64,000 nt of DNA, taken from contig CAMPDV010000234.1 in assembly GCA_946699065.1 (NCBI GenBank), positions 398,431 to 462,430 of the forward strand, in the 5' to 3' direction. The position numbers and the translations under genes are program-made. Source of the stretch: Loxodes magnus. Taxonomy: Eukaryota > Ciliophora > Karyorelictea > Loxodida > Loxodidae. A model generated the notes under the pieces. That model saw only the letters and a program-made list of their open reading frames with translations, ran no database searches and was not told where the DNA came from. Shown in pieces: positions 35,669 to 47,900 of the stretch (position 1 is the stretch's first letter; each line of letters begins with the position of its first letter).

Positions 35669-38317
35669 ATGGATATGTAACAGTGTCTTAACTGTAGAAA
35701 TGCTTTCGATTAAGGTTAGTTTTAAGCCAAGCATCTTCCTTGCAACTGCGTTTAATGTTTCAACTGTCTAAGTGCCATATATCAGCTTACGGGAATGGTT
35801 TATTGTAGATATCACCAGCAAACTTTTATTATAAGTCCTTAGAATCTACAAAACTACATGGTACAATAACCAATATAGCCATAGTTGCATCAGCACCATC
35901 AAATATTGGATTAAGTATGGTTAAATCAATAACTCGATTGGTTATAGGAGTAATAGAATTAGAAATAAGATTAGTTATAGCTCATAAGAAATGTTATTAA
36001 TGGTGTTAGTTAGTAGTGGAATAATATCTGCTAGTAGGTAATTAAATGAATATTCAAAATCTTGATAGAATAATATACTTAAAGAGTGAATAAGATTAGG
36101 AGTTTACTGAATAGATTATTGGAACTCAGCATTTAATAATAATAGTAATAGCGCTAGCATATCCACCAGCAGGCAAATCAGTATTAGCTATAAGAATAAT
36201 AATAATAATTTACGGATATCTTAAGAGAGATCAATGAGATGAAGTAAGAATCTAATTTAAATTTGAATGATTAAGGTTTGCGATATAATATTCAGTATTA
36301 TCTCTTAAATGTCTTCAATTTCCTGAGAGATCATTCAAAGGGTTAGATATTGACTCAGTAAAAAACTAAGTAGTTAATAGAATCTTATTTCAGTTAATAA
36401 GATGTAATAAGTGGTCTATGCCAAGGTCAATAATAATAATAGTAATTTCAGCAAAAACAATTATAGGATCTTCAATAATAAGAAATTGAATAAAATCAAT
36501 AATTATAATACTTATATTAAGACTAAGCCTCCCTAAGACACTAAAGCTAAAACAAGTAATAAGTTTAAGAGTAACTAATATAAAAAGACTAATCTCAGTT
36601 TAAAATATACCAAGAAGTTTCAAATTCTGCTTTAAGTAAGGATTAGCAGTTACTTTAACATATTATTGAACTTTAGTTAGAGTAATAGAACTTTTAAATT
36701 CAATAGCTTTAAGAGCAGCCAAACTTGATAAAATAAGCCTTAGTGAATTTCAATACCTTAACGTTTGAATAGTTAATTTAAATTTTAGACCAACTAATAC
36801 AACAACAAAGTATCGATATCTAATATTTGAAGTAATCTTCTTTAAATCACTCAAGCTTAACCTTTTAAACATCCGTCTTATTATAGTTATCTAGGGTATA
36901 AGATACATAACTGGCTAATAAATTAAATTAGGTGTTAGAGTTATCTAGAACATCATAGGAAGTATCGTAGTTATCATCGAATGTGATAACGATACTTAAC
37001 TACCTGAATGTTAAGTTTGCATCATAATAAAATTTCTCCAGCATGAGATTAGTGCAAGCAGATCTATCGGACATGACATTTACTGAATGTAATTTCTCCA
37101 ATTCAAGTTTCCATCAATGTAATTTAAGAAATACTAAGTTTATCGGTTGTGTATTGAGTAATGCTGATCTTTCCGATATAGCAACTGAGTATCCTCATGA
37201 ACTTGATTGTCATTCCTATGGCATCAACTCAATAGCTATCTCTCCAGACAATCATTATATCATCACTGGTTCAGGTGATAAAACAATTAAGATCTGAGAT
37301 TATTAAACATCTGCTTTAATCAATACTTTAGAGGGACATACTGATTCTATTTCTTCGGTAGTAATCTCCTATGACTCTAGATATATCATATCAGCATCAT
37401 ATGACTCAACCATAAAGATATGGAATTTCTCTGATGGTACTCTCCTGAGAACATTAGAAGGACATACTTCTGCTATTACCTCGGTAGTAATCTCCTATGA
37501 CTCTAGTTATATAATATCAGCATCAGGACTTCCTGAAAACTCCATAAAGATTTGGAATTTCCCCAAGGGTACTCTCCTGAGAACTTTAGAGGGACATACT
37601 TCTTTTATTACATCGGTAGTAATCTCCTATGACTCTAGATATATAGTATCAGCATCTGCTGACTAAACTATCAAGATATGAAAGTTACAAAGTTCATTTT
37701 GGGATTTTTTATCTAGTTCCTGTGTTAAAACTTTAGAGGGACATACTGATTCTATTAACTCGGTAGTAATCTCCTTGGACTCTATATATATAGTATCAGC
37801 ATCTGTTGACTCAACCATAAAGGTCTGAAATTTCTCTAATGGTACTCTCCTGAGAACTTTAGAGGAACATGCTTCTATTTCTTCGGTAGTAATCTCCTAT
37901 GACTCTAGATATATCATATCAGCATCTTATGACTGAACAATAAAGATATGGTCTTTTTCAGCTGGTTAGTGTGTATTAACTTTGAGTGGTCATAATTATC
38001 CAATATGGTCGTTGGCATTATCAAAGGATTCAAGATGGATCTATTCTGGGGATGGTATTGGTAACTTGAGAAGATGGAATGTATAGAGGTTGTTAAGTGT
38101 TGATTAATCTGTAGGATAGGTAGGTGTCAATTTAGATAATTTAATAATAAAGTAGTTGGATTGGAATAGTGTATATGCTCCCTATGGAATGAGATTGAGT
38201 GATTGTGAAATAAGCAACGTATAGATGAGTGAGTAGGACTTGAATAGAATTATGTGATGAGATGTTTTTATTAAATGAATGAACTTATTAAATTAATATA
38301 TTTATTTAGACTAATGA
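35669..38317 (+). CDS. RING-like–coiled coil–pentapeptide–WD40 protein (block B copy)
   Basis: Paralogue of the gene at 7771, intact in one frame of about 882 residues with TAR=Q and TGA=W. It has the same RING-like site (C-P/L-N-C ... LPCNCVQCFNC ... YC-x2-H), glutamine-rich coiled coil and pentapeptide segment (M at about residue 459). It has seven WD40 blades instead of six; seven is the usual number for a closed propeller. Many glutamine codons differ only as CAR versus TAR from block A (36134 TAA versus 8236 CAA; 36170 CAG versus 8272 TAG), which shows purifying selection on Gln. Near the C-terminus TGA-TGA occurs at 38255-38260 where block A has AGA-TGA, so an earlier stop is possible. 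The proposed ubiquitin-ligase or recognition role is inferred. Confidence 0.9.
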
Positions 38318-39319
38318 ATTTAAGTATTTGAATAATCAATATACTACTATATGCTACTATATACTACTATATACTCTATATAATACTAATCTACTATACT
38401 ATATATACAGTTATACAGTTATACAGTTATACAGTTATAAGTTATACAGTTATACAGTTATACCTATATACAGTTATACTCATATATAAAAATTACAATG
38501 ATATTATACAGTTAAAGGACTATGATAATGTATTTAATGTATACTAAAGTTGAGTTACGACTCTAAGCAATAAAGTAGCAAAATAACAAAGTGTCAATGT
38601 AGTTGAATAAATATATAATAATAATAAATTATAATAATAATAAATTATAATGATATAAGTTTTTGTTTAAATTGTTGATGTGTATGTAAGATAAGATAAG
38701 TTTGGATTATGATTAAATTTGTGTAAAAGAGGGTATAAGTATTTACTAAATAAAGGATAGAATGTGTTAATGATTTTTTTAAATCTAAAAGAGTAATTGC
38801 GTTATTGTTTAAGTATTTTAAAAGGATAATTATTTTAAGAATAGTGAAATGTTTATAATTGTTTATAACGAGAAATAGTGTTTTGTGAGAAGAGAGAGGG
38901 TTGAATAAATTAAAGAGTATAAAAATTAAAATAAATAAAAGCATTTGAATTTTTAATATTTTTTATTGAAAGAGGAAGAAAGCATATGGAAAATTATAAA
39001 AGTAATTATTTTTTAAATTATAAAATTTTTCTGTTATAAAAGTTTCTGTTCTAAAAGTTTCTGTTAAAAAAGTTTCTGTTATAAAAGTTTTTTAGTATAG
39101 AAGTTTTTCTGTTGTAAAAATTTCTGTGGCAATATTTAATTTATAAATTTTTTAGGAGTTTACAGATGAATTATATAGAAGGTGTAGTTAATTTAATTTT
39201 TAATTTAATTTTTAATTTAATTTTTAATTTAATTTTTAATTTAATTTTGTATTTAAATTTGTAATTATTAGTGTGATAAGATAGATATTTGATGTAAATT
39301 TTTGCGAAAATAAAAAATT
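38318..39319. repeat. A+T-rich tail with TATACAGT and TAATTTAATTTT repeats (block B)
   Basis: TATACAGTTA microsatellite (about 38340-38475), TTCTGTTATAAAAG repeats (about 39005-39115), and a minisatellite of TTTTTAATTTAA units (about 39188-39255) that block A lacks. No gene is seen. The standard-code ORF on the minus strand is considered noise. Confidence 0.65.
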
Positions 39320-40150
39320 TGTTTTTTTGCTCAGCGTTTTGCACTATAAGACATTTTTTTGGATGGACTAAATTTTTGCAAAATGGGACAAAGGGTGTGA
39401 GAGGGTATAAAAAGTTTAAAAGGTGTTAAAAGATAGAAGTAATAACATTTTTGAATTAAAGGAATTAAATTTTAAGAAAGGAATTTTAAAATTATTTTAG
39501 AAAAAAGTTTAAAAATTTAGATTTTTTTTTTAATAAAAAGGAATATTTTTTTACAACGTTTTGGTTATTTTTTTATTTTTAATTTAAAAAAAGTTTGAAA
39601 ATTTAAAAGGATTTTTTTTTGAGAGTTGAACATATTAGCGAAAGGGAAATTTTAATTCATAAAAAATATTTTTAAGAAAAAATTGTAATTTTTGAATCTC
39701 AATAAAATATTTTTCGATATAAATAAGAACAGGGATATATTTTAAAATTTTATAAAAAAAAATTTTTTGAATTAATAAATGAATAATAAAATGAAAAAAT
39801 TTAATTTTGTTTTTTTGCTCAGCGTTTTACACTGCAAGACATTTTTCGGACGGACTAAAATTTTTTAAAAATTTTGAAATAAGGTTGAATTTATAAAAGT
39901 GTAAAAAAATCGGTTAAGTAAAAATTTTTTGATTTTTAAAGGATAAGCTGGTAAAGTTGTAGATGGACTTAAATTTGAATGCATTTATACAAAGTAAGGA
40001 CTTAGATTTTAAAACTCCAAAAATATTGTGAATGTAAACATAGATAAATGTGTAAAAATTTTAATTTTGTTTTTTTGCTCAGCGTTTTACACTACAGGAA
40101 AATTCTCGGACGGAATAAATTTTTTTGAAAAATTTCAAACTAATACTTTA
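39320..40150. repeat. Three dispersed copies of the GCTCAGCG motif (block B)
   Basis: Same triplet as in block A, near 39320, 39810 and 40072, with the motif better conserved than the intervening sequence. Confidence 0.8.
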
Positions 40151-42059
40151 ATATCAATTATTTTTTTCAGCATGCTATTTCCAACAGTAATTTAATAGAT
40201 AAATTTATTAAGTTAAAATATTAAAGTAAAAATAAACTTTTTCTATCTCAGAAGTTTTAAAAAGCCGAAAAAGAATTTTTAATAAAAGAAAAAGCAAAAT
40301 ATCTTAAGGTAAATTAATGATTGATTATAATATTTTAATAGTATTTGAATAAAATAAGAAAGATAGTAACTGTATAAATTGAAGAGTCTAAATAGTTGAA
40401 GTATGGAAAGTAGTAAAATTAGTTGATACTAAAGAATATGTTTTAAATAATAGTTTAACTAATATATTTAAAATAAGTAATATTTTTGATTAAATATAAA
40501 TGATAATGGTATAGGTTATTTTGAGAATAAATAAGATATTTAATACTTTATTTATGATTGAAGAGATATTAAAAAACATTGATTGATTAAAAAATGAAAT
40601 AATGATATGAGAAACAAAATGAAATGGTAAGTAAGTAATTAAAAAATGAGTATATTAAAGTATTAAATACTGATTCATAATAAAATTTTAAGAAATTAAG
40701 ATTTTTATAATAAAAATAGTAGTTTTTTAAATGATTTATAGCATGAGAAATTTAAATAAGATATTCAATTAATTCTTAGAAATAAATATAAAATTTTAAG
40801 TTTAAATCTATTTTATAACTAGTTTATATATATCACTACTATTTATGTTTTATCAATATTTGAAGTTTAAAATAAAGCCTATGCAACTAATTAGTTAATT
40901 ATAAACCTAAATTATTGATTGTTTATAATTAAATAATAATGAAATTAATTTTAAGTAAAATAAATTTGTAAGCTTTAAAATGTAACTAAAAGATTGCTCA
41001 ATTAATTATATAAATCTAAATAAATATATTACTATTAACTATGAAATAAAACTAATAAATAAAAAGTATTTTTTAATAATGAAGGTAAAAGAATGTTTTA
41101 AATGATTAATAATAAGCTATAAAATATCTTATCTAATAATTTAACTTTCTAGTTTAAAAATTAATTTCATTTTAAGGATAATAATTAGTATGCTTATTAT
41201 TAAAAAAATAGTATACATTTTTATATTTTAGCATTTACAATATTTGAGTAACAAGTTAATAAAAAAGAATTAATTACATTTTTTAAAGAAATATTAATTA
41301 TTAATAAAGCTATTCTAAAAAGTACTACTTTTATTACATTTTATTATTACTAAACATAATTTTAGTCTTAATATCAGAAATATAGTCAGATTAGTAATAA
41401 CCTAAACTTTTTCCTAAATACCTTTAAAATTAAATTCACTTCCACAAAGTCATAACTTTTATTTCAGTTCATATAATTAACAGATTTATGGGATACAAAT
41501 TATGACCAAATCATTATTTCTACCCAATTTCCTTTTGAGAACTATAAAACCAAAAAATTAAATAAAAATTTTATTAAAAACCAAATTTACCTTATATAGA
41601 CATGCCACTGCACATATATTCAGATAACAACATCAAAGATTTTAGAAATTTCCAGAAAATAACTATATTAAACTTAGCAAATGTATAAGAAAGAAATAAT
41701 ATCAATCTTTTGCTTGAGAATTCATTCAAAAATTATATTTAAATTAACTTATCATATGAATCAGATACTTCATTTTTATTATCTCCTTAAAGTTATGTAT
41801 CCTTCGTTTCATCTTCCAACTCTTACCCCTTGCTTCTTGTGCTTTCTTGTTGTTCTTTTGTATTCTAATTAATTATTTATGCTTTTACCTATAAATTAAA
41901 TTCTTTTTTTAGTAGATTTATACGAAAAATTTTACTAAATATATAAGAGACGAAATACAACATTATTTCTATAATACAGCTACTAAAAAGTTTAAGAGAA
42001 TGGCTAAAATATATGATAAGCTATTTAATAATATTTACTAATTTCCACTAATTATTTAC
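40151..42059. other. A+T-rich; end of duplicated unit
   Basis: Homology with block A continues to about 40940 and then ends. From 41430 to 41870 the minus strand reads weakly protein-like, but no domain is seen. Confidence 0.5.
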
Positions 42060-42425
42060 ACTAAGTTGATCAAATAATTTAGACTATAAATTTTAGTATA
42101 TATAAACTTAGAACACAATCATATAATTTTCGAAAAGATCTCTAAGATTATCATTATCTATTGATAATCCCTACTGTATGTGTGGAGAGTATTATACATT
42201 CGAGTATATTTTTAAATATATATGTTATTCTAATATAAGAATTGACTATTTTAAAGGATTGGGAATTATAACTAAAGACGCTTATATTATATGATTAAGG
42301 ACTTATAAACTCCTTTCAGAAGTCTTATTTGGGATATTTAGATTTATAAATAAAAATATTTATCAAGAAACTTATATCAAGAAGACTAGAATCATTAGAA
42401 ATGGAAAAAGCAAAAAGTAAGAAAT
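42060..42425 (+). pseudogene. LINE-like C-terminal remnant with Cys motif
   Basis: Reads SIDNPYCMCGEYYTFEYIF followed by CYSN in one frame, matching the zinc-knuckle-like 'NPxCxCGExETxEHIxxxCP' end found after the RT/RNase H of many non-LTR elements. It then continues to about 42425 without interruption (WLRTYKLLSEVLFGIF). The RT itself is not seen upstream, so this is a 5'-truncated remnant, as expected from incomplete reverse transcription. Confidence 0.5.
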
Positions 42426-43015
42426 AAAAGATGATACTAAAGCATGAGTAATTAAAAATTGATGAGATCAAGATTAATTTACAAAGTATTAAAAATGTTA
42501 AAAAGCTTTACAAATATTTACTAAAGTCTATAATTGAAGAAAGCAATTCTTACATTTATAAATGTCAAAAAACTCTTTTAGTTTAAAAATTTTAATTAAA
42601 ACATTTGAATTTATTAAAATAATAAGCTTTCTACATATTTTTAAAAACAAACAAAGAACTTTTGACCACTATTTGGAAGCAAAATTTAATTATTGGATAT
42701 AATATACTTTTGAATATAATTATTACCATCAAATAATTTTAGTTTTTTAATTAAAAAAATAAAATTTATTTACATTTATTTTCCTAAATTTCTTTACAAA
42801 TTTTAATATTAGCCTTTAAACTAAATTTTAATGTTTATTTAACTAACTTCAATCTGTTTTTTCAAATTTAGAATGTAAAATATTTCTTTTTTAAGGTTTA
42901 TTAAAGTCTTTTTATTACTGCTTTATAGATCTATTATAGACTGTTTTATAATTAAAAGTTTATTTTTGAAATTATAAGCTAAAAATTGTATTTAAACGAT
43001 AAAAACGCCGACTAA
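42426..43015. other. A+T-rich, no gene seen
   Basis: No coding or RNA signal recognised apart from the 3' flank of the tRNA gene. Confidence 0.6.
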
Positions 43016-43078
43016 GGGACTTGAACCCTTGACCACCAGCTTAAAAGGGTGGCGCTCTACCGACTGAGCTAAAGCTTA
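43016..43078 (-). tRNA. tRNA-Lys(UUU)-like gene, probably defective
   Basis: Minus strand: D-arm TAGCTCAGTCGGTAGAGC, anticodon loop CTTTTAA (anticodon UUU), T-arm AAGGG-TTCAAGT-CCCTT, 3' acceptor AGTCGGC, then G and TTTTT as Pol III terminator. The 5' acceptor as encoded (TAAGCTT) pairs poorly with the 3' strand. The anticodon stem has a C·C at 30:40, or pairs perfectly as CCACC/GGTGG with a 10-nt loop. In that enlarged loop a UUA (UAA-reading) anticodon could also be drawn, but the body is lysine-like. It is either a pseudogene or needs 5' repair. Confidence 0.7.
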
Positions 43079-43151
43079 TTTATTATTATATGACTTATTT
43101 AAAAATAACTAATATCTTTATAGTTTATTTATCATTTTACTTTCATAAAAA

Positions 43152-43224
43152 TGGAGAACACGGGTATCGATCCCGTTGCCTCTCGTATGCGAAAGGAGCG
43201 CTCTAGCATTTGAGCTAGATCCCC
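43152..43224 (-). tRNA. tRNA-Ala(CGC)
   Basis: Minus strand, 73 nt: acceptor GGGGATC pairs with GTTCTCC (one mismatch), D-arm TAGCTCAAATGCTAGAGC, anticodon loop TTCGCAT (anticodon CGC), T-arm ACGGG-ATCGATA-CCCGT, discriminator A, and a TTTTT terminator just downstream. It resembles eukaryotic nuclear tRNA-Ala. The anticodon stem CTCCT/ACGAG has a C·C mismatch at 30:40, the same place as in the neighbouring tRNA-Lys. The two genes are 73 bp apart and co-oriented. Confidence 0.85.
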
Positions 43225-43959
43225 TTTTAATTATAGCCTCACCGTTTTCTTAAATATTAAAAATTAGTTTCTAAGTTATCTAAGAATTCTTATAGTTTAT
43301 ATTTTAATGAACTCAAATACATTTCCATTTTTTATCCCTTATTTATATAAAATAATTTATATAGAACCAACAACTTTAAAGCAATATTAAAGTTATCCTA
43401 ATAGACTAATTATAATCATTTATTTATGGAATTAATGTTTGTTTTAAAAAATGTAGATTTGAATTATTTTGTGATAATACATTAATAAAATTAAAAGAAC
43501 TTTCCTGAAATATTTTAAGCTTTTTCATTTATCTTATATATTATATAGAAAATATTTTACTAGTTAAGTTACTATTCTGAAAAGCCTTCTCATATTATGA
43601 TGTAAATTATCTTTGAAGTAATTATAAAATTTGATTAAAGTAATATTTAAGAAGCATTTAAAGTTTCTAATATTTAGCATTTCTTAATTTATTCCTTTAA
43701 TTAAAGTTGTATAAATAGAGACAATTAACATTATTATTATTTTCCTATTTTTACATTCAAAAAATATCAATTATTATATATTCATATGCCTAAATTCCTT
43801 TATTACATTCTCATATCACCAGAGAAAACTACAACATCTTACCCTTTTACTAATCCATTTTTAATCCTATTTATTCTTAACACAAACAAAACTTACCAAA
43901 TTAAGAAATTAATTCTGCAATAGACATATGAAATGGATTCTCAGCATATGCTTCTCTAA
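43225..43959. other. A+T-rich, no gene seen
   Basis: No recognisable gene; it contains the upstream region of tRNA-Ala. Confidence 0.6.
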
Positions 43960-44620
43960 AATATATGTAATAGATAAACTAATAACTATCAGTACAGCTA
44001 CACTCACTTAAAGAACAAGTTTAATGCCTTAAAACTAGCATTAATATGCTAAAACAAGAAAATTAAAACAGAAAATCTGAAATTAGTGACTATCTTCAGT
44101 TTAAGAACTCGATTTGAGAATACTGTAGACAGAGGAAAAATTAAACTAATTTACTGAAAGCCTTCTTTTGAATAATCTATCTCATAATTATTGTATGATA
44201 TTAACTAGCAATACAGCTAGTAAAAAAATGGAGAAAAGATAAATATTAGATGCTGACTCTGTAAAATGCATGAATATTTCATAAGATTTGCTAGAAATTT
44301 TAAATAAACAAAAAGTTAAAAATAAGAAACTATAAAAGGAATGAGAAAAATTAAATAATCTGTAAATTACTCCAGAAGGTAAGATTTATAGACTTGAAAT
44401 AATGTACAAATACGATTATCAAATCAAATTTGTGAAGGTAAAAGACTCAAACTCTAATAAAATTTTGACAATTAATATGATCTAAATCAAATATCTATGG
44501 AGAAAAGAATAATAGATGATGCGCTATCATGATGCATAAGACAGAGAAAGATTATGAAGGTTGCAATATACTGTAGTTAAAAATTAGAAAAGAGATTGAT
44601 AGAAGTATAATTAATAATGA
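43960..44620 (+). pseudogene. Coiled-coil protein remnant, unidentified
   Basis: On the + strand, 43990-44110 reads best as LHSLKEQVQCLKTSINMLK (heptad-like). From about 44110 a different frame continues as LRILQTEEKLNQFTE, KKMEKRQILDADSVKCMN, LQKEWEKLNNLQITPEGKI and YKYDYQIKFVKVKD, up to about 44610. TAR=Q and TGA=W are needed. The heptad pattern suggests a coiled-coil protein. The frame change means a small indel or intron. No family is identified; the coding nature is more likely than not. Confidence 0.4.
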
Positions 44621-46879
44621 TTATAAGTTATATAATAATTATATATATAAAAGTAAATAAAAGAATTAGTAAACTAAAAGTTAAATTCCTAATTAAAGAT
44701 ATTTGATTATATTGCATATTAAAAATAGTTAAAGCATTATAGTTATCTTAATCTTTAAAATAGGATTTAAAAATAAATAGGTTAAAGTAAAATATTGATC
44801 TAAAAGATATTAATTTAGATTTATAAAATAAACTGAAGAATCCTTTAGTAGAATTTGAAAGTTTGTATAGAATATTCCCTAAACTAAAATGCATATAACT
44901 TTAGGTATTTTGTTTGTTGATTATAAAATATTTTTGGTCTCCAGTTTGTATAATAAATTTGATGTTGGTAAAGAAGTAGTGAGTTAAAGGACTTTTGATT
45001 GATATAAATATTGTTTTGATGTATTGTATAAGTTATTAAAAATGAATGTAAAAATAGGAAATATGAAATTGATAATATGGTAATAATGGGCTAATTTAAT
45101 AATATGGTAGTATGGGAGACATAAGGGAGAATAATAAATTTTAGGTTAATGAAATATCTTATACTATTTCTTTATACTTATGTTTTATTTATTTAGTTAT
45201 TTTAATTACTGTGTAAGAATTAGTTAATTAATCTTAAATGCTTATATTTTCTTATTTATATTTAGAAGTGTTAAATGAGAAACCTTACTAACTTACAACA
45301 AGTTTATATATACTAGAATAATTAAGCACTTTATAAATTAATATATAGATATTATATAAAGTACATTGCTAAAAAGGTAGATTAAAGTAGTCTATTTGTG
45401 CTTTTAATAATTTACAAATTAAGTTAAATGCTAAAATTTAGATTCTTTGAAATAATTTAATTTAGATTAGAACTTTAAATATAAACTAAAGAGTAAAGAG
45501 TAAATTTATTCTATTTATAAAGAAATTAATGTTACTCCTTTAAAACTAAAGCTTAATTATAATGTTATTTATAAACAAAATTAATAACCTATTGCCATTC
45601 TAAATAGAAGTTTATTAAATAACTTAAGGAATAATTAGTGTGTTCTAATTACTTCAATTAATTAAAATGATTACTCAAGTAGCCTCAATTAAAAATAAGA
45701 ATATCTATACTATTCTTTTAAATATTAAACATATAAACTATTATCTTTAGAACTAAAAAAGAAATTTCTTTTTTAACTAAAAAGTAAAAAAGATAATTAA
45801 AATGAGATATTTGATTATAAATAATATTAAATAATTAAACATACTTAAAGCTTTATTTTTACTTTTATTATTAAAATAATTAATTAATTTAATTCCTTTA
45901 AATCCAAATATTTATTAATCATATATTTATTTATACATAAGCTAGTTTATTATATAATCTATATTATCATATTTATTACCAACTATTTATTTACTAATTA
46001 ATCTTAACTTTATATAACCAACCTGGGAATATGCTTAATCATTTTATCTAATTTACTTTCAAATATCCTCTAACAACTTTCTATTTTTTCGAGTCTTAAG
46101 ATTTTTTCTTTTTACATAAAAGATATTTGAATGTTTATTTTAGCTTGCCAATAGAAAGATTGCTTAGCTTCTATATGATTTTTACTTAGCAACCCCTATT
46201 TTTAGATATAGTTAGTGTTTATCTATTATGCATGGTAGCTAATATTTGAAGGTTGTTTTAATATTTGATTGAGACTAATGTTAGGTAGATTTGTAAATGA
46301 ATTGCAAAATAATGAAAGGTTTGATTGAATTGATTATTTAAGCTATAAGACATTATCTAAATCCTAATTGATAATTAGCTGTTTAAAATTAGCAAAATAT
46401 TAGTATACTTAAATTATCTTACTCTATTTGTTTTAGCAATACTTAATACTAAACTAATATAACTTTTTATATCATTATATAAGCTTCTGATTACTAACTC
46501 TAATATTTCCTTGCTTATTTCAAAAGTATGAAAAGATTATTAGATCTATTAATTAAACTATTTTATATATAGTATCTATATCATATACTTAAGATATTAG
46601 ATTGCTAATCTTTAGTTTAGTTATATTACTATTCAAACCTATACTATATATTCTTAAAATTAGTATACATATATGTATATTATACCAAACTATAAACCTT
46701 TAAAAACTAACTTTCAATTACAAATATCTAAAAATTAGACTCTAAAAATTATGCTAATTAACTATTAAATTACGCTTATACTTACTTAGATCAACCTTCA
46801 TTATCAACTAATTACAACCAATCAATCTACCAACCAACCATTTATGCTTTATTCGTGAAAATTCCTTCTTTTGCTAGTT
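44621..46879. other. A+T-rich, no confident gene
   Basis: Mostly A/T runs. Short protein-like patches on the + strand at about 44930-45050 and 46140-46360 (FVNELQNNERFDWIDYLSYK) may be remnants, but nothing is recognisable. Confidence 0.5.
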
Positions 46880-47900
46880 TATAAATATATCAAGAAGCGC
46901 TTTCATTTATTTCACGGAGCTACTCAACTAATTCCATTATGATTGGTGCTAAATATATTTATGGAACTTCTTTTGGTAGTCTGAAGAAGTATAAAGAAGC
47001 GTTTAATTGTTTTAATATAACCATCATATCAGGGTATGCTTTTGCTTATTTTAAAAATAAATTAACTAATCGAAGAAATCATGAAGAAGCGATAGATTGC
47101 TATAATATTGTTATTTAACTTATCCAATATTAATGCTTATTTCAAGGGACTTCTCTTAATAATCTAGATAAATATGAACAAGGAAAAAACTGCTATGAAG
47201 AGCTATCCAAATAGAATTTAATTATGCTTCATCTTATATTCATAAAGCAAATTCTCTTTTGAACTAAGTAAATATAAACAACCATAGTATCAGCAAAGCA
47301 ACTCCATCCTAACCATTTTCCTACATATAATGGAAAAGGAAACGCTATTAGTTTAAATATATCCTAACAACTACTAAATTCTTATGACAAATCAACTAGA
47401 TCCTAATTATTTTCCTGCTACAGTGCAAAAACAAACATATAGGTAAACAAGAACAAATTCATTCTTATGATCAAACTATTTCAAATTATCCAAAACTCCA
47501 GCTTAAAAGGGAAAACCTAACACTCCTATGTAAGCTAAAAAGGTCTTAGTTTTGCTTTCAAAAAACTATTTAACTCCATCCTAATTTTATTGATGTTTAT
47601 AATAATAAAAGAAACGTCCTCAAAGCTTTGCCAATATGCAGAACAATATAATACTTTATCAAAGCTATTTAAATAGCTTCAAATTATATTAAAACTTATT
47701 AGAGCAAAAGTAAATTCTATAGTCTTCAGAAATATGAACAAACAAATCCTTACTATCAAACATTTAACTAGATCCAAAATCAACTCTAACTTACAACGGA
47801 AAACTATTTTTTACACATTAGGAAAATACCAAGAAGCAAATTATTGCTTAGCTAAATAGAGATTATTATTCTATACCAATCTTATACTATTTTTAAATTA
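46880..47900 (+). pseudogene. TPR-repeat protein, frameshifted
   Basis: Successive 34-residue tetratricopeptide-like units on the + strand: SFGSLKKYKEAFNCFNITI, NHEEAIDCYNIVIQL, GTSLNNLDKYEQGKNCYEEL, then in other frames IEFNYASSYIHKANSLL, LHPNHFPTYNGKGNAISL and LDPNYFPAT. These match the pattern of ciliate TPR proteins (G..L..L.KY.EA...Y..AI...P). At least three frame changes break it. TAR is read as Q. TPRs bind other proteins; the specific role is unknown. Probably a pseudogene, unless the indels are sequence errors. Confidence 0.65.

Noticed and set aside
43016..43078. Suppressor tRNA-Gln(UUA) reading UAA
   Set aside because: The anticodon loop CTTTTAA gives UUU by normal numbering and the D- and T-arms look lysine-like; the UUA reading needs an enlarged loop.
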